The notes under the pieces: model-generated
What the model saw: the letters and a program-made list of their open reading frames with translations, nothing else
What the model was told of the DNA's origin: nothing
The model's database searches: none
In this document: piece by piece, positions 22,857-34,532 of the stretch
Numbering within the stretch: position 1 is the first letter of the stretch
How the letters are laid out: the number at the start of each line of letters is the position of its first letter
DNA from: Tetraselmis striata
Taxonomy: Eukaryota > Chlorophyta > Chlorodendrophyceae > Chlorodendrales > Chlorodendraceae
Length of the DNA stretch: 64,000 nucleotides
Assembly (NCBI GenBank): GCA_006384855.1
Contig: VCJN01002221.1
Location: 117,578-181,577, forward strand
Reading direction: 5' to 3'
Position numbers and translations under genes: made by a program

Positions 22857-23193
22857 GGCGACACTCCGTTGTACAGTACCCGTAGATAGGCCTTCGGGGT
22901 TCGAATGATGAGGCAGTGGTCTACGGGCTATGCCAGACCTACGACTGCAGGTAGTCGCTATGTTGTAGCGCGCTGTATTCTGTTGTAGTGCGCTTTTGTG
23001 AAAGCTTTGATGTAATTTATACGACTGCAGGTATGCAGCTGGCGCAAGAGGTGAAGTGCTGGGGCGGCTTCGGCCTGTGTCCCGGCGGGGCGAATTTTTC
23101 TTCCACTTTCTGCCCCAAACAGCATGTGACCAAACCCCAAATCGTCCGCAGCACAGGCGGCCGTTCTTCCTCCCTCCCTCCCTCCCTTCCTAG
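22857..23193 (-). repeat. Right arm of the long inverted repeat
   Basis: Reverse-complement partner of 19622-19874. It is longer because a 67-bp LINE 3' end (22954-23020) sits inside it. The inner edge of this arm abuts the 3' end of the LINE at 20270-22856. Confidence 0.8.
22954..23020 (-). mobile_element. 67-bp LINE 3' end insertion
   Basis: The right inverted-repeat arm is interrupted by 67 bp flanked by a 10-13 bp direct repeat, ACGACTGCAGGTA (22941-22953 and 23021-23033). The insert contains TGTTGTAGTGCGCTTTTGTG and AAAGCTTTGATGTAA, matching the 3' terminus of the LINE at 30811-34520. It is therefore an extreme 5' truncation of that family, inserted after the arms formed. Confidence 0.75.
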
Positions 23194-23199
23194 GCTCAC

Positions 23200-24050
23200 A
23201 TCCGCTTGCCGAAGTCGAGCAGACGCCCGCCTGGTTGGTTGTTCCGCCGCCGATCTTCCAACTGGCGGTAATCTCGCTCGGCTCGTCTGGGTATCGTTTC
23301 TGGAACTCTTAGCACGGCGCGTCTTAACGGCACGGCTGGCAAGTTACGCACGTGCCACCAGATGCCGAGCCCTGCAGCATCGGCTCTGTAACTGCCCGAT
23401 TCAAATGGCATGCTTTACCTCGATGGGTAGAGACGGCCCCCGACAAAGACCACTCGAGGCGTGTTTTCAGACAAGTTACAAATCGTTTGCACGACCAGCG
23501 CCTCACATCTACCGGGGGTACGATTGCTCGCCGAGTCGTCGCGTTATGCCGTGCTGTCACATACACTATACACTGCAGAGGGGTGCCTGGTGAGATAAAT
23601 GAAGCATTCGGTTTTCGTTGTTTTCCTCGTGAAGGGCCCGCTTGTAAGCAGGAGCAGAGTCTTACCCCTGCTAAACTTGTCAGGCAGGGCGTGACGCGAT
23701 CTATGTGTTGCAGTCAGGAACGGGACGGCACGGCGTAACCCTTCATACCGGTATTGTCCCACGTTTCCAAGTGTGTATTCAAAACACTTTCGCGCGACCA
23801 AACCCTGTCACGGCCACAGTAACGTTTTCTCCTTGGAATTTAAAGCCGCGTAGCCACTTGATGCCCCCTTCCTGCTGGCGCGGCCCGCGATTTTTGGCGC
23901 GTTTGGCGGTGCGGGTGCAGAAGACATACAGGTGTCTTCCCCCAGGCAGAGCTGCGCGTGTAATATCCACGCCCCCTTCTTTGTGCAGGCCAGTGACAAT
24001 ATCACTTGGACAATTACTCAGACAGTGCTGCTAAGGAAGCCTTTTCGAAG
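23200..24050. other. No gene recognised
   Basis: Short open frames without domains. The last few hundred bases probably include the 5' UTR and promoter of the mannitol dehydrogenase gene. An upstream exon ending before 24005 cannot be excluded. Confidence 0.5.
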
Positions 24051-27000
24051 ATGCCTATCTCACACAGCTGGGCGCTGGAATCTGCACCGTTGGCTGTGTC
24101 AGCTGGCTCCTTACGGTGCAGTCATGGCATGCGTCAGCGTGCATTTCAGAATCGCGTGGGGTGGCGGAAGCTGCGTCATGCCACCTATGTTCAGGCGGGT
24201 GGGCCAAGGAAGGGAAAGGAGACAAACAACGCGGAGACGCCCGTTGAGCTGATGCCTGGGCCAGCGAGCATCGCTTCTACAGAAGAGGCAAGTGTGAAGT
24301 CCAGTATGCAGTGGGCGGAGCCTGATGGCGTTCTGGATGTGGATTTGAATGCCACATCTGAGATGGGAGTGGAAGATCTGTATTCATTTGAGACGGTGCG
24401 TGTTCATGCACTCCCCCGTTTCACTTGACTGTGTGACCCCTCCCCCAATCGCCAGTGCTGCCTTCCCATACTAAAACACACACAGACACGCACACATACA
24501 CGGGCGAGCACCTTCGCACTGCAATCTGTGTATGCTTGGCATTGCCAAGATCCCCAGCCTATAATGAAGCCGCACTGCGCCGTTGGGGTTTTTTGCAATG
24601 TTTGTACTGATTCCCATGGCACTGGGGTGGGGGCGGGCAGTCAGCTACGGAGGTGCTGGAGCAGGAGATGCTGCACGAGTCAGAGGTTGGTGCCAGTCTC
24701 CAGGAGGCATTCCAGTCAACCCTAGAGGAGGTTTCCAAAAGCCAGGAGGAGAATTCAGAGGCCGTGACATCGTCCACACAGACAACAGAGGTGTGCAAAC
24801 GCCAATGCATATACTCCCGTTTTGACCCTACTCAAGTGTACTGCTTACGTTTTCGTAGCCATTTATCCCATTGCCTGATGTGGCTCCATGGCCTGTGCAG
24901 CTCGGTCTGTACTTCCCCAAGTCCAATGTTCAGATGCCAACCTACAGCGGTGCTGAGCTGGAAGCCGGCATTGTGCACTTTGGAGTAGGTGGCTTCTTCC
25001 GTGCTCACCAGGTAAGGGTTTGAGCTCATGCAACTTATGTGTGTCCAGAGGCGCCTTATTGCTTGACTGTACATGTTGTATGGTATGTGTGCCAGCTGGT
25101 GCCATGATGCGCTAAGAGAATGTGTTCCCTGTGTTGTATGGGCTCCCAGCTAGCATATATGGACTACCTGTTGAGGCACAACCTGCCCCAGAATCAGAAG
25201 TGGGGCTACATTGGGATAGGCGTGCTACCCCAAGACAAGTTTATGCGCGATGCCTTGAGGGAGCAGGTGCAGCAAGCTGTATGCGCAGATGTTTGATGCG
25301 GTTCTATCTCCCTGAAAGCACCATTTCCGCACCCTAGCTCACTCTTATTGTGGTTTCTGCGCCCACAGGAAAACATGTACACTGTCATTGCTCATTCAGC
25401 TCAGGCGGTCTCAACCTCCGGGCACTCGGATGAAGACCTTGTGTCCGATAATGAGCTGAAGGAAAATGTGCGCGTGGTTGCAGCTTTGAAAGACATGCTC
25501 CTGGCGCCAGAGGAGCCGGGCGAGGTAAAAGCTTGCTGCGCTCATCCCAGCATCGATTGCGGCCTGCTGATGTCGCGTGCGTGCTCTGTGCATTCTTAAC
25601 GTCACATTGCAATGCCCAGGTCTTGCGCACACTGTCCAGCGAGGGCGTCAAGATATACAGCTTGACCATCACAGAGTTTGGCTACACAGTACCAACATCA
25701 AAGGCAGACATCGAACTCCTGAGGGCAGCCAAGAATGCTGCGAAAGAGCCATGGCAGGAGATGGATGGCAATGCCAAGCTTTACGCCGGTGCAACAGCTG
25801 TTGGCATGATTGTGGCCGGGCTGCAGGCTCGCCGCTCCTTTGGCTCGGGTGGTGCCACAATTCTTTCCTGCGACAATATCCCCGGAAACGGTGAGTGTGC
25901 TCTGCACAACTGTAAACCCACCTACGTCTCTGAATTACGTGTGCAGCAATTTCTGCCCCTAAGAAATTCACATCGTTACCGCATTGCTGTCCTCCTTCTG
26001 CCTAGGCGACTACGTGAAAGAGAAGGTGTTGCAACGGGCAGAGTCTGCTGGTGGTGGCCTGAAAGAGTGGATCCAATTCAACTGCACGTTCCCAAACTGT
26101 ATGGTAGGTTGCCATGCTTAGCCAGGAGGGCATCATGTCCTTGTGTTCCGCTTGTTCTTCAACTATGGTCACCTTTTCCACCCGACCTGCCCTGTTGCGC
26201 GGTGATTTTGAGATCGCAGTGGCCTACGCGTATCAAATTGACGTTGCTCTGGTGTTCAGGTGGACCGCATCACGCCAATCACCTCGGAAACGGTGCGTAC
26301 TCACTTGCATGCTGTATCACATGCCAGTGGAATATATGCTTTCCCCTGATATAGCATGTTGTGTTTCTGTGTACAGGTTAAACATCAACTGGCTGAGAAG
26401 CATGGTATCAAGGACAACTGGCCTGTTGCCTGTGAGACTTTCTCTCAGTGGGTCATTGAGGTAGGCTGAGGAACACCCAGCCCACCGCCAGCTGCCAGTG
26501 CGGCAATACCGTCACGACCACATTCCACATCGGTAGATCCTTGGCCCACAGTAGTGATTCGGCATGAAGAACCCTCCGCCCTTCACGCCACCACGGGATG
26601 CTGTCATTTGTGACTGATTTGTGACATATTTGTGACTGATGTGGGGCCTCTCTACACAGGACAACTTCGCGGAGGGCTTGTCGGGACGGCCCCGTTGGGA
26701 GGAAGTTGGTGTGCAAATGGTGCAGGACGTGAAGCCATACGAATTGGCAAAGATCCGCATGCTCAACGTAACGCACTCGGTTATGGTCTTCCCAGCACTG
26801 CTGATGGGTCTAGAGTACATCTTCGAAGCAGCCATCCATCCTCTGACAAAAGACTACTACACTTAGTGAGTACAGCTGCCGTGGTTGCAGGCCAGTGCCA
26901 TGTCGCGTCTTTGGAAAAATTTGGCAGTAAAGCTGCGCCAGCCAATGATGCAAGCATTAGTTATTGTTGATCTGATGCGCCCCCACGTGGCAGTGTGATG

Positions 27001-27680
27001 CAGTATGAGATGCGGCCGACTCTGGAAGGAATTGAAGGTATTGACAACATCAATCTTGATGTCTATCAAGACATCCTCGTGGAGCGGTTTAGCAACACGC
27101 TCGTGGCAGACACGCTCATGCGAGTGGCTCAAGATACCAGCAACAAGTTCTCCGTTCAGGTGTGGCCGCGAAGTAATGAGTTGCAAGTCCTTACTCCAGC
27201 TGCTGGCTTCTGACAGGGCCGCTCTTACTTTGCGGGCCGGCTATTCGTACTCATACTTAACAGGGGTGCCCAGCTGTGCGAGAGGGTCTCGCCCTTGGTG
27301 TCAGCATGAAAGGGATGGCCTTCATGGTGGCTTGCTGGGGCCACTTCATTCAGAAGTGTGTGAGAGCAGGCATTGAATTTAAGGATCCTCAAGTCGTTGC
27401 GCTGAAGGTAGGGCACAAAATGGATTGCTCACTCTGTGGGAATGAATAAAATGTTGTGATAACCGACTATCCAGGCACCAATTTACTAATGCCCGCTGTG
27501 CCACAATACGAGGCTGCCATGGACGGCGGAGACATCAATTTGTTGCTGGATATGGAGCCGGTGTTTCACGATCTCATGTTTGAGGATGAGTGGCGCAAAA
27601 TGGTAGTGGAGTACTACGACATGATAAAGTTTACGGGCATCCGTGCATCTCTCCGTGCGTTCAGCGCTGTCAATATGTAG
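24051..27680 (+). CDS. Mannitol 2-dehydrogenase (polyol long-chain dehydrogenase)
   Basis: Interconverts mannitol and fructose with NAD(P). Exons: 24051-24395, 24653-24790, 24901-25011, 25150-25266, 25369-25524, 25620-25890, 26006-26103, 26260-26292, 26377-26460, 26660-26865, 26994-27159, 27264-27407 and a last exon from about 27475 to 27680; all but the last join are in phase with GT-AG borders. Family landmarks: GIVHFGVGGFFRAHQ (Rossmann entry), YIGIGVLPQDKFMRDAL, LTITEFGY, ILSCDNIPGNG, FPN.M/VDRITPITSET, and the active-site set K-x4-N-x2-H in KIRMLNVTHS. The C-terminal block is EPVFHDLMFEDEW. About 160 residues precede the enzyme core: a basic, Ser/Ala-rich start that could be a transit peptide, then an acidic helix. 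The start Met at 24051 is the first in frame after a stop. VDRITP favours mannitol 2-dehydrogenase over mannitol-1-phosphate dehydrogenase. Confidence 0.9.
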
Positions 27681-28122
27681 AAAGCATGTGCTACTAGGTG
27701 ATTTCCATCAAATTGCGGCCATGTTCCAAGATGTCACTTTTGGTCGTGCTTTGAGCATTGAAATTAATAAGACGTGAATCGAGGATATCATCTTTGCAAT
27801 GGCAATGCAGCTTGTTGCCTGGCGTGCAAGCCCTTGGGCTTGCAGGTATGCATGCCTGCATGTGAACGTGTGCTATTATGGATGATAGTGGTGGCCACTT
27901 TTGACCGCTGGCACTGGGAGTGGCAGCTTGCCTGCAAGCGGAGTGGTGGTGGGCGGCAGTGCGGATAACAGTCACCGCTGATGGGCGCCAGTAGTGAGTG
28001 CGGCAGCCTTGCACCGACTGGCACTCTGTACACCCTATATTAGCGTGTACGTACACAAACACCATATGTAAATGCATATAAACATAACAAGTACGGGTAC
28101 GGCGGAGCTTTCGTGTTCAGTT
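27681..28122. other. Spacer downstream of the dehydrogenase
   Basis: Likely 3' UTR and intergenic sequence; no gene is seen. A degenerate repeat of CTTGCAGG/CATGCCTGCA type occurs near 27830-27860. Confidence 0.5.
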
Positions 28123-28722
28123 GTTTTTCCCGCCCCCGGGACAGGATTGGCACCAGTGAAACCCTTGCAGCGTCTCTACGACGGCCGTTTAGGCAGCAAT
28201 CCAGTTACGGAAAGCCCTGGGTAGGCGACGCTCCCTGTTCAGTGCCGGGTTATTTTATGGCAAAAGTGCTTAAGACGGTGATCCTCTGGTGTTGGAAATT
28301 CTGCCACTGGCCTTCAATTAGTCTTGCAGAATGCTTCAGCAAATTAATGCATCAACCGGGTATAAGTAAACTATAAACCCAGGACACGCCGGGATGGACG
28401 ATATATTGCCGAAATACTTTGACCAGGAATCGCTACCGGGAGCTCTCGCGTACGAGACGACCTCTCAACCGAGTGGACAAGGGATGCTTTTTTTCGCCCC
28501 CGGGACAGGACTGGCACCAGTGAAACCCTTGCAGCGTCTCTACGACGGCCGTTTAGGCAGCCATCCAATTACGGAAAGCCCTGGGTAGGCGACGCTCCGT
28601 TATAGTCATCAAGCAAATTGCCAAAGCATTATGCAAGACCAATTGGAGGCTAGTGACGGAATTTCCAACACTTTTGGATCACCGTCTAAAACACTGGCTG
28701 CCATCAAAATACCCGGCACTGA
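28123..28722. repeat. Compound direct and inverted repeat block
   Basis: A roughly 110-bp direct repeat (28123-28232 and 28487-28598, sharing ACCCTTGCAGCGTCTCTACG) is interleaved with an inverted pair (28236-28345 against 28605-28722, sharing GGATCACCGTCT and AATTTCCAACAC on opposite strands). The order DR1-IR1-spacer-DR2-IR2 suggests two copies of one small element, the second joined in altered orientation. No coding capacity. Confidence 0.7.
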
Positions 28723-29159
28723 CCACGAAAGGTCCGCCCTACCCGTTTGGGCGTCGGCCCATTCGAGGACAAGGGATGTTGTTGGGGCAGAGTCGGGCAA
28801 AGGCAAGATGATCGCACCCGGTTGCGTCCGTCATCATGAAGCGACTACTACATGCGTTAAAAGTAATGAACGGCTGGGTCTTAATACGTAGTGCGCATGC
28901 TGCTCCACGCCACAGCATGTGGTCAAACCTACTACATGTGTTCCTGCCCTGTGGTAAGGATGGAATTGCCGTAGTCGCCAAGTCGGTTATTATTTACACT
29001 TCATGCGCGGCAGGATTATTATGTACACGTAGTACGCGATTACATGATATCGATTTTGCGTGTGTGTCCTCCACGACCACACTTATGGCAGTGACCCCGT
29101 GCTGGTGCACCCCGGGGATCGCGGCGACCGAGACGGAGCACAACAAACTGGCAGCGGAC

Positions 29160-29560
29160 CGGGCGTCTTCCGCCCCGGTGCAGGGTGCTCACCGGTACTA
29201 CCCTTTTTTGGTTGAGGACGCGGCCGCCTCGGATAATCCGCTTTTGACGGTGGTCTACATCTTCGTGGTGTTGCGTGCTGTGCGCAACTTCATTCCCTGG
29301 CGGTCCTTCCGCCCCGACTTCATGCTTCCTTCGTGGTCAGTCCGTCCATGCTCTTCGGAACTTTGTCGCCAGCCCGCTCGGTGAGTTCCGCCATCACATG
29401 CCGTTCACGCAGTTGGGGTTGTTGCAGCGAGTCTCTGCTGCTTGCGTGCATGGTACCTTGGGCGGCATTCTCTCTGCCGGAGTGCAGACGGCCAAGTCGG
29501 ATGCGTCTGCCCGTGCTCATTCCGCACCTCTTTTGTTGTTGCTTCCACCTCGCAGTTGTT
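29160..29560 (+). mobile_element. LINE C-terminal domain fragment
   Basis: Two overlapping frames encode YYPFLVEDAAA, LLTVVYIFVVLRAVRNF, GGPSAPTSCFLRGQSVHALR, GLLQRVSA and VHGTLGGILSAGVQTAKSDA. The same blocks occur in a second diverged copy on the minus strand at about 61380-61730. The pattern (F-x-PFVVED, then a helical C-terminus) resembles the end of the restriction-like nuclease domain of LINE proteins. It is a dead fragment with a frame change in the middle. Confidence 0.55.
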
Positions 29561-30224
29561 GTAGTGGAAGTTTCCTATTGATTGTCTTCAGGCCAGCATG
29601 CCCACTTCGGGTTGCCAATTGGTGCACACCTGACGATGCTGCAAGTCACGGCGCGCTCTTGACTTTTCTTATCGTTGTCAGTCACCTCATACACATCTTG
29701 AACAATCAGTGCGCCCTCCGCGCTCTGCGTTCTGGCGATTGCCTTGAGTGTCTCCTCCACATATATGTCAATGTGCTTTGTTGCAAAGAACCATGGGATG
29801 ATGATCAACACATTCATGTTGCGCTTCTCCCCCCGATTTCATGATGGCATGTCACTACGCGTACGGTCTGGGTCGTAATGTAGTCGTAACAGCTCGGAAC
29901 ATGTCGATATAATTATAATCGCCCGTCGTGATTTCGTATAGACCGTATCAGACGATATACATACATCCGTTGTGCACGCGAAAACCCAAGGCTGGAGCTT
30001 TTTGAGTCGGGGGATGAAACTGATATTAAAAGTCCGAGCATCAATCCCGATACCTAGCCACGCCGGCCGCGGTGTCTATCGCCTTTTATATTGGCGCCGC
30101 GGGTGGCGGTAGTGGGAATTTTTGCCGGTCGCCACGGCAGCGGTGATCCTCTGGACCCGCGGGGCGCTGCCTCTGCACTAGGCTCCCGCCCGACTTCGTA
30201 ATTATACTGTAATACCCCTTATTT

Positions 30225-30420
30225 ATACTAAGCGGCGCTTCGCGCCGGGGATTTGTGGATGTGCCCCTACCTCTTGGGTTGAGCCTGGTGCGGGATGCGG
30301 GCCGCTTTTAGGCGGCTTGTAGTGTTGATCTTGTAGTACTGTGTTTTTCCGGGTAATACTGCTTTTAGCGTTAGATTTGTCAGTAATTCTATTTTTTAAG
30401 AGACGTATTAATTTGTAAAA
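30225..30420 (+). mobile_element. LINE 3' UTR copy
   Basis: Nearly identical to 62132-62316. It contains a GCGGCGCTTCGCGCCG hairpin, CCTACCTCTTGGGTTGAG, GCGGGATGCGGGCCGCTTTT and TTTTAGCGTTAGATTTGTC. The GCCGCTTTTAGGCGGC hairpin also ends the coding LINE at 20270-22856, so I read this as the 3' region of that or a related LINE family. Confidence 0.6.
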
Positions 30421-30612
30421 CAGATTAAATCTACAAGCCGCGTAAAAGCGGGCCGCTGACTACTGGTGTGCATTACAAAAAGGCCAGTACCCAACCCACC
30501 GCTAAAAGCAGGATTACCCCCCCCCCCCCCCCCCCCCCCCCCAAAAAAGCAGCATTACAAGATCAGCAATACAGTGCAAGCCGCCTACAGGCGGCCCGCA
30601 TCCCGCACGAGG
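30286..30612. repeat. Inverted pair of LINE 3'-end hairpins around poly(C)
   Basis: GTGCGGGATGCGGGCCGC with GGCGGCTTG at about 30290-30330 recurs in reverse complement at about 30565-30612. Between them is a 26-C run (30517-30542). Either two LINE 3' ends lie tail to tail or this is a foldback derived from one. Confidence 0.6.
30517..30542 (+). repeat. Poly(C) tract, 26 bp
   Basis: An uninterrupted 26-C run between the two inverted LINE 3'-end copies. Confidence 0.95.
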
Positions 30613-30810
30613 CCGCGCAGGTCGGGCCGGTCGTCAGGTCTACGGGACGGGCACGCCGCGAATCGCCGTGCCCGCCGCCTGTACCGGCACCGGACGCCGG
30701 ACGCCGGACGCCGTCGTTCGACCGTAGCCCGTCCGTCGACGGACGCCGGGCCCCGGGTCGGCGGACTGCCCCCGCACCGCGGCGACCCCTTTTTACGACA
30801 TCATTTTACA

Positions 30811-33800
30811 AATTAATTTACATCGGGGCTTTCACAAAAGTGCACTACAACAGAACTAACATCAACTATGAAAGGTTGCCAGCAAAAGAGAGACATAAGT
30901 CTGAAACCAAGGTCGAGCAGGAGGACAGGGAGCCAAGAACCAAGAAGGAGCCAAGGGAGCCACGAAGTCACTTAGCTGCCAGGAACTAAAGGAACCCCGC
31001 CCCGGGGTAGGCTATTAGGCGCGGCGAGGACGCTTGCAGCCAATGACCCGGGTCATAGCAACACATGCCGACGAGCGACGCGACGCAGGCGCAGGAGCAC
31101 CATCACGTGCCGCACGCGCGGCTGCGAGCCCGGCAAGAACGTTGTCTGCATGTGCCATGTTGATGAGCAAGGAGAAACGGCGGCGCCACGTAGACAAGAG
31201 CTGGCCGATTTTTTGGCCAGTGTGTGCTTGGCTAGGTTTCGCGAGCTGCACCAAGAAAGCCTCGGCGTGCGGGGCCAGCGAGCCAAACTCGGAAACGGCG
31301 AAAGGAACAAAGCGAAGCATGCCGGCAGCGTTTCGGACACCCTCGTCATACTTCTGGATTTCGCGGCGCTCTGCAGCCCGCAAAACAATCGTTGGATCCG
31401 AGGTTGACACGCCGAGGATAGGGGCAATGGATATCGACAGCAACCGTGTTTCCGCGGATGCCGCCATACCCAAAAAAGCCCAACATCGGCAGGCCGCCCG
31501 TCGCTGCCCTTCGGGAGAGAAACAAGCACCGACGGGTCCGTGAGGATCTGGTCACCCACGCCCAGCGCGGACTTCACGTCGTGGCAAATGTCGGAAAGGC
31601 CATGTGCCGCCCACTCGTGTGCGGCGTGATTGGAGTCGCCCCCAGAGCAACGTGCCACGTGATCAGCGTATGCGGCCGCCCAAGTTGAAGGAGTGAACTC
31701 CACGCCAGCATCCTCAAAACGGGCAAGCATACCTTGTACCGAGAAGGAGCAAGAAGCACAAGAGCATGGCCCGCCAACGGAGAGGACAAGAGCCGCCGGA
31801 AGGCCTAATGGGCGGCAAGCGGCAACACGGAACATGGAATCGTAGTACTCAGGGGAACGCTCACGGACCTCACCAAGGCGACCCTCACTTGGAGGATCAG
31901 TCACCAGGAACGCCGTCGCAGCGCGTAAGAGGCGGCCTCGGAAGCGGTTGCTGTCAGGGCCGCTTGTAGGCATACGCGCAGCAAGCTTGCTTTGCGAAAC
32001 GGACCGTGTGAATGCGGTGGCTCAGGGTTTCCTGTACTTTCCGCATGGAGTGCAAGGGGAAGTCCGAGTAATGCGGGATAGCTTGGAGGTCGGCCGCCGA
32101 GCGCATTGCAGACGCCGGCTCAGCCCCGGCGGCCGAGCAGCCGGCACGGGCAACGTTGGAGCGCTTGGAGGGGAGCAACTTTAGGGCAGAGGCCAACGGC
32201 CCCGCTAGATCTTCGAGCACCGCGTCTCCACACTCGTCAACGACACATGTATGAGCGGCACGAAGCTCGACTGCCCACATCGGCGCCGACGCGTTGGCGC
32301 CGGCAACGAGCTCCAACGTTGGGGTGGCCAAAGCCTGGTGGATCGAGGACGCCCCAACAAGGTAGAGGCTATGAGGGCTGGATACGCCGGACGGGTTGGA
32401 AAAGAACGCCCCGGCGTCGCTCAGGGTGGCGTGTTGAGCACGGAGGAAAGTCACAGCTTGGCCAACCACGAGGGCGGCAGCGCCGATGTGGGAGGCATCT
32501 GCTATAGCCACATTATCGCCGATGCCGAGGCCCCCAAATTGAACCGGGAGGTACAGTTGCGTGCGCATGGAGGGCGTATCCAAGAGGTCGGGGCTAACAC
32601 CCCATATGCCGGCAAGCGTTGTGTATGCTGCGGCGTCGGCATCTTCGAGGAAAGACGTAATAGTGTCGCCATACCCCTCGGATCGACCCAAGCCCCGAGG
32701 CGTGGAGCGGAGATGGTGGCCAAAACGACGGCCGCAAACTTGCAGCAAACGAGTAGCAGTGTGGGAGTGGAAGTGGTCTGCCAAACCGATAAGGTGGGAG
32801 CCGAATTGGCGAAATCTTTCGACCGTTTTGTCCAGCAGTTCCCGGGCGAAAATGGCCGAGCCCACAGGGGCACCAAGCACCTTGATTCCGGACGAGGAGA
32901 CAACAACACCATGCAACAAATGCCCGAAAGGAACGGCGCCGAACGGGGACGAAGAGCCAAGCTGACAATACGCCTGTCGTTTGCGAATGGTGACATTTAG
33001 CCCAACGGCGGCAAAAGCGGACGGGGCCACCCATGTAGCAAGCGCAAGTCCATCGCCAGTGCCGACAAGGTTGACGTCGTCTGAGAAAGCCGCCAACACT
33101 GAGTGACTGGGGGCAGCCGCGCCGATGCGAGCATACACTCGGGCAGCGACGGCGGCGATTAGGATGAGGCCGAGGACGCAACCCTGGCGGGCCCCTCGAC
33201 GGCTTGGAATCCGGAGAGAAGGACCGGGTTGGGAGCCGTCGAAAACGTACAGATTGGACTCTTGACCATAAAGCATGATCGCCGAACGCAATAGAGGCTG
33301 CCAAACATGGTCCTCGAGCAGTGTGCGGAACATTTCGGAGCGGTAGACGGAATTGAACGCGTTTTCGGCGTCAAGCTGCACCAAGACGAGGGATGGATCC
33401 GAGTCTAGGAGAGATCGCACAAGGAATTGAACTAGTTCCACGCCACCCTTAACGCCTTAACCGAAATGGCCGCGGGCGGCAAGCCATTGGGCGATGGGCT
33501 CGCCATGAGCGCGCAAGAGGACGCGCATAGCGGACCGGACAAGCACGCTGCCGATGCCAATGGGCCGAACGGACCCCTTCATGTCTCCGGCACTTGGTTC
33601 CAACGCATTGCGCTCCGCCGGCGTGAGCTTATCTAGGGGAACCAAGGTAGCGGAGGAAAGGAAATGGGCGACGCCAGCAGGGACCTCCGCATTCGCGATG
33701 GCCTCGGCTATGGCACGGAGGTGGGAGCGCGAGCAGAGGGCACGGAGAGCCTCGAAGCGAATGCCATCGAGGAATGGGGCAAAACCATTGGGGCTGCTGG

Positions 33801-34520
33801 ACAACACCTCGCAAACGTCCACCGAAGCCTCAGGGAAAGTGAGGCGGTCCAACGAGAACGGATCCGGGAGCGCGCAAGAAACATGGTCCGGGGTCTGGGG
33901 ATGCAAGCGGAGGAGCGGCGGGCCAGTGGGCGCGAGCGGGACTGAGTGAAGGGCGGCAGCTGCGCGGCCGTACTCGCCCACCGCGGCCAAAGCCGATGCC
34001 CGAGCAGCTTGGCTTTTGGTAACCGGCGGTGGGTCCCCACAAATGGCCGACGCCGGAGCCACGTAATCATGAGGAGTAGCCCGAACAGATGCATGCGTAC
34101 GCGCGAGGGCGAACAACGTGTCTAGGTCACCACGCTCCCAATGCGACAGACGGCTGTCACGGTAGTCCGCCACCGGGTCGGGGGGTAAAGACCCTGGCGG
34201 GGAGTCAGCCATGGGCCGCAATATCAACCTGAAGAACAAGAGGTAGGCACTCCACGCAGCATGGGCAGCCTCAGATTGGCTTGCGCGGCCATTGAACGAG
34301 AGAGCGTAGGTAAGGGCGGCGTCATGGTGGGGTTTGACCAGGGCAACTACGGACTTAGGGCATCCATTAGCGCAAGTAGCAGACCGGAAGGACAGGAGGG
34401 TCGACTCATAGAAATCAAGTTGCGAGGCGCCGCCGCGGGCACCACGATCGAAACACCAGCGAGCAGCCGGGGGCATATCGCCCAAACCCGCCGCAGCATG
34501 TAGCCCACCCCCGGAGCGAG
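30811..34520 (-). mobile_element. Long LINE with RT, CCHH knuckle and nuclease
   Basis: A non-LTR element of 3710 bp on the minus strand, flanked by a perfect 12-bp direct repeat CATCATTTTACA (30799-30810 and 34521-34532). Order: N-terminal helical region, RT, a Cys/His zinc motif, a restriction-like nuclease, and a 3' UTR ending in GTGAAAGCCCCGATGTAAAT. The absence of a start with normal N-terminal sequence at 34520 suggests mild 5' truncation. The reading frame has one in-frame stop in the RT region and frame changes near 31960 and 31480, so it is dead but fairly young, since the target repeats are still identical. Confidence 0.85.
31015..34485 (-). pseudogene. LINE polyprotein, broken in a few places
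   Basis: 34485-33457 is an N-terminal region rich in Ala/Leu helices ending VRPIGIGSVLVRSAMRVLL, an RT fingers block, and RGHFG. After a TAA the same frame continues with GVKGGVELVQFL, motif A VQLDAENAFNSVYR, motif B SRRGARQGCVLG and motif C AAFSDDVNLVG, to 31954. 31973-31480 holds CSCASCSFS...HVARC...NHAAHEWAAH (zinc motif) and RPADVGLF. 31473-31015 holds a nuclease tail with ERREIQKYDEGVRNAAGMLR and FVPFAVSEFGSLAPHAEAFL. The R-x2-DV...E-x-QKYDE pattern is typical of the PD-(D/E)XK domain at the end of RLE-type LINE proteins. Confidence 0.8.
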
Positions 34521-34532
34521 CATCATTTTACA

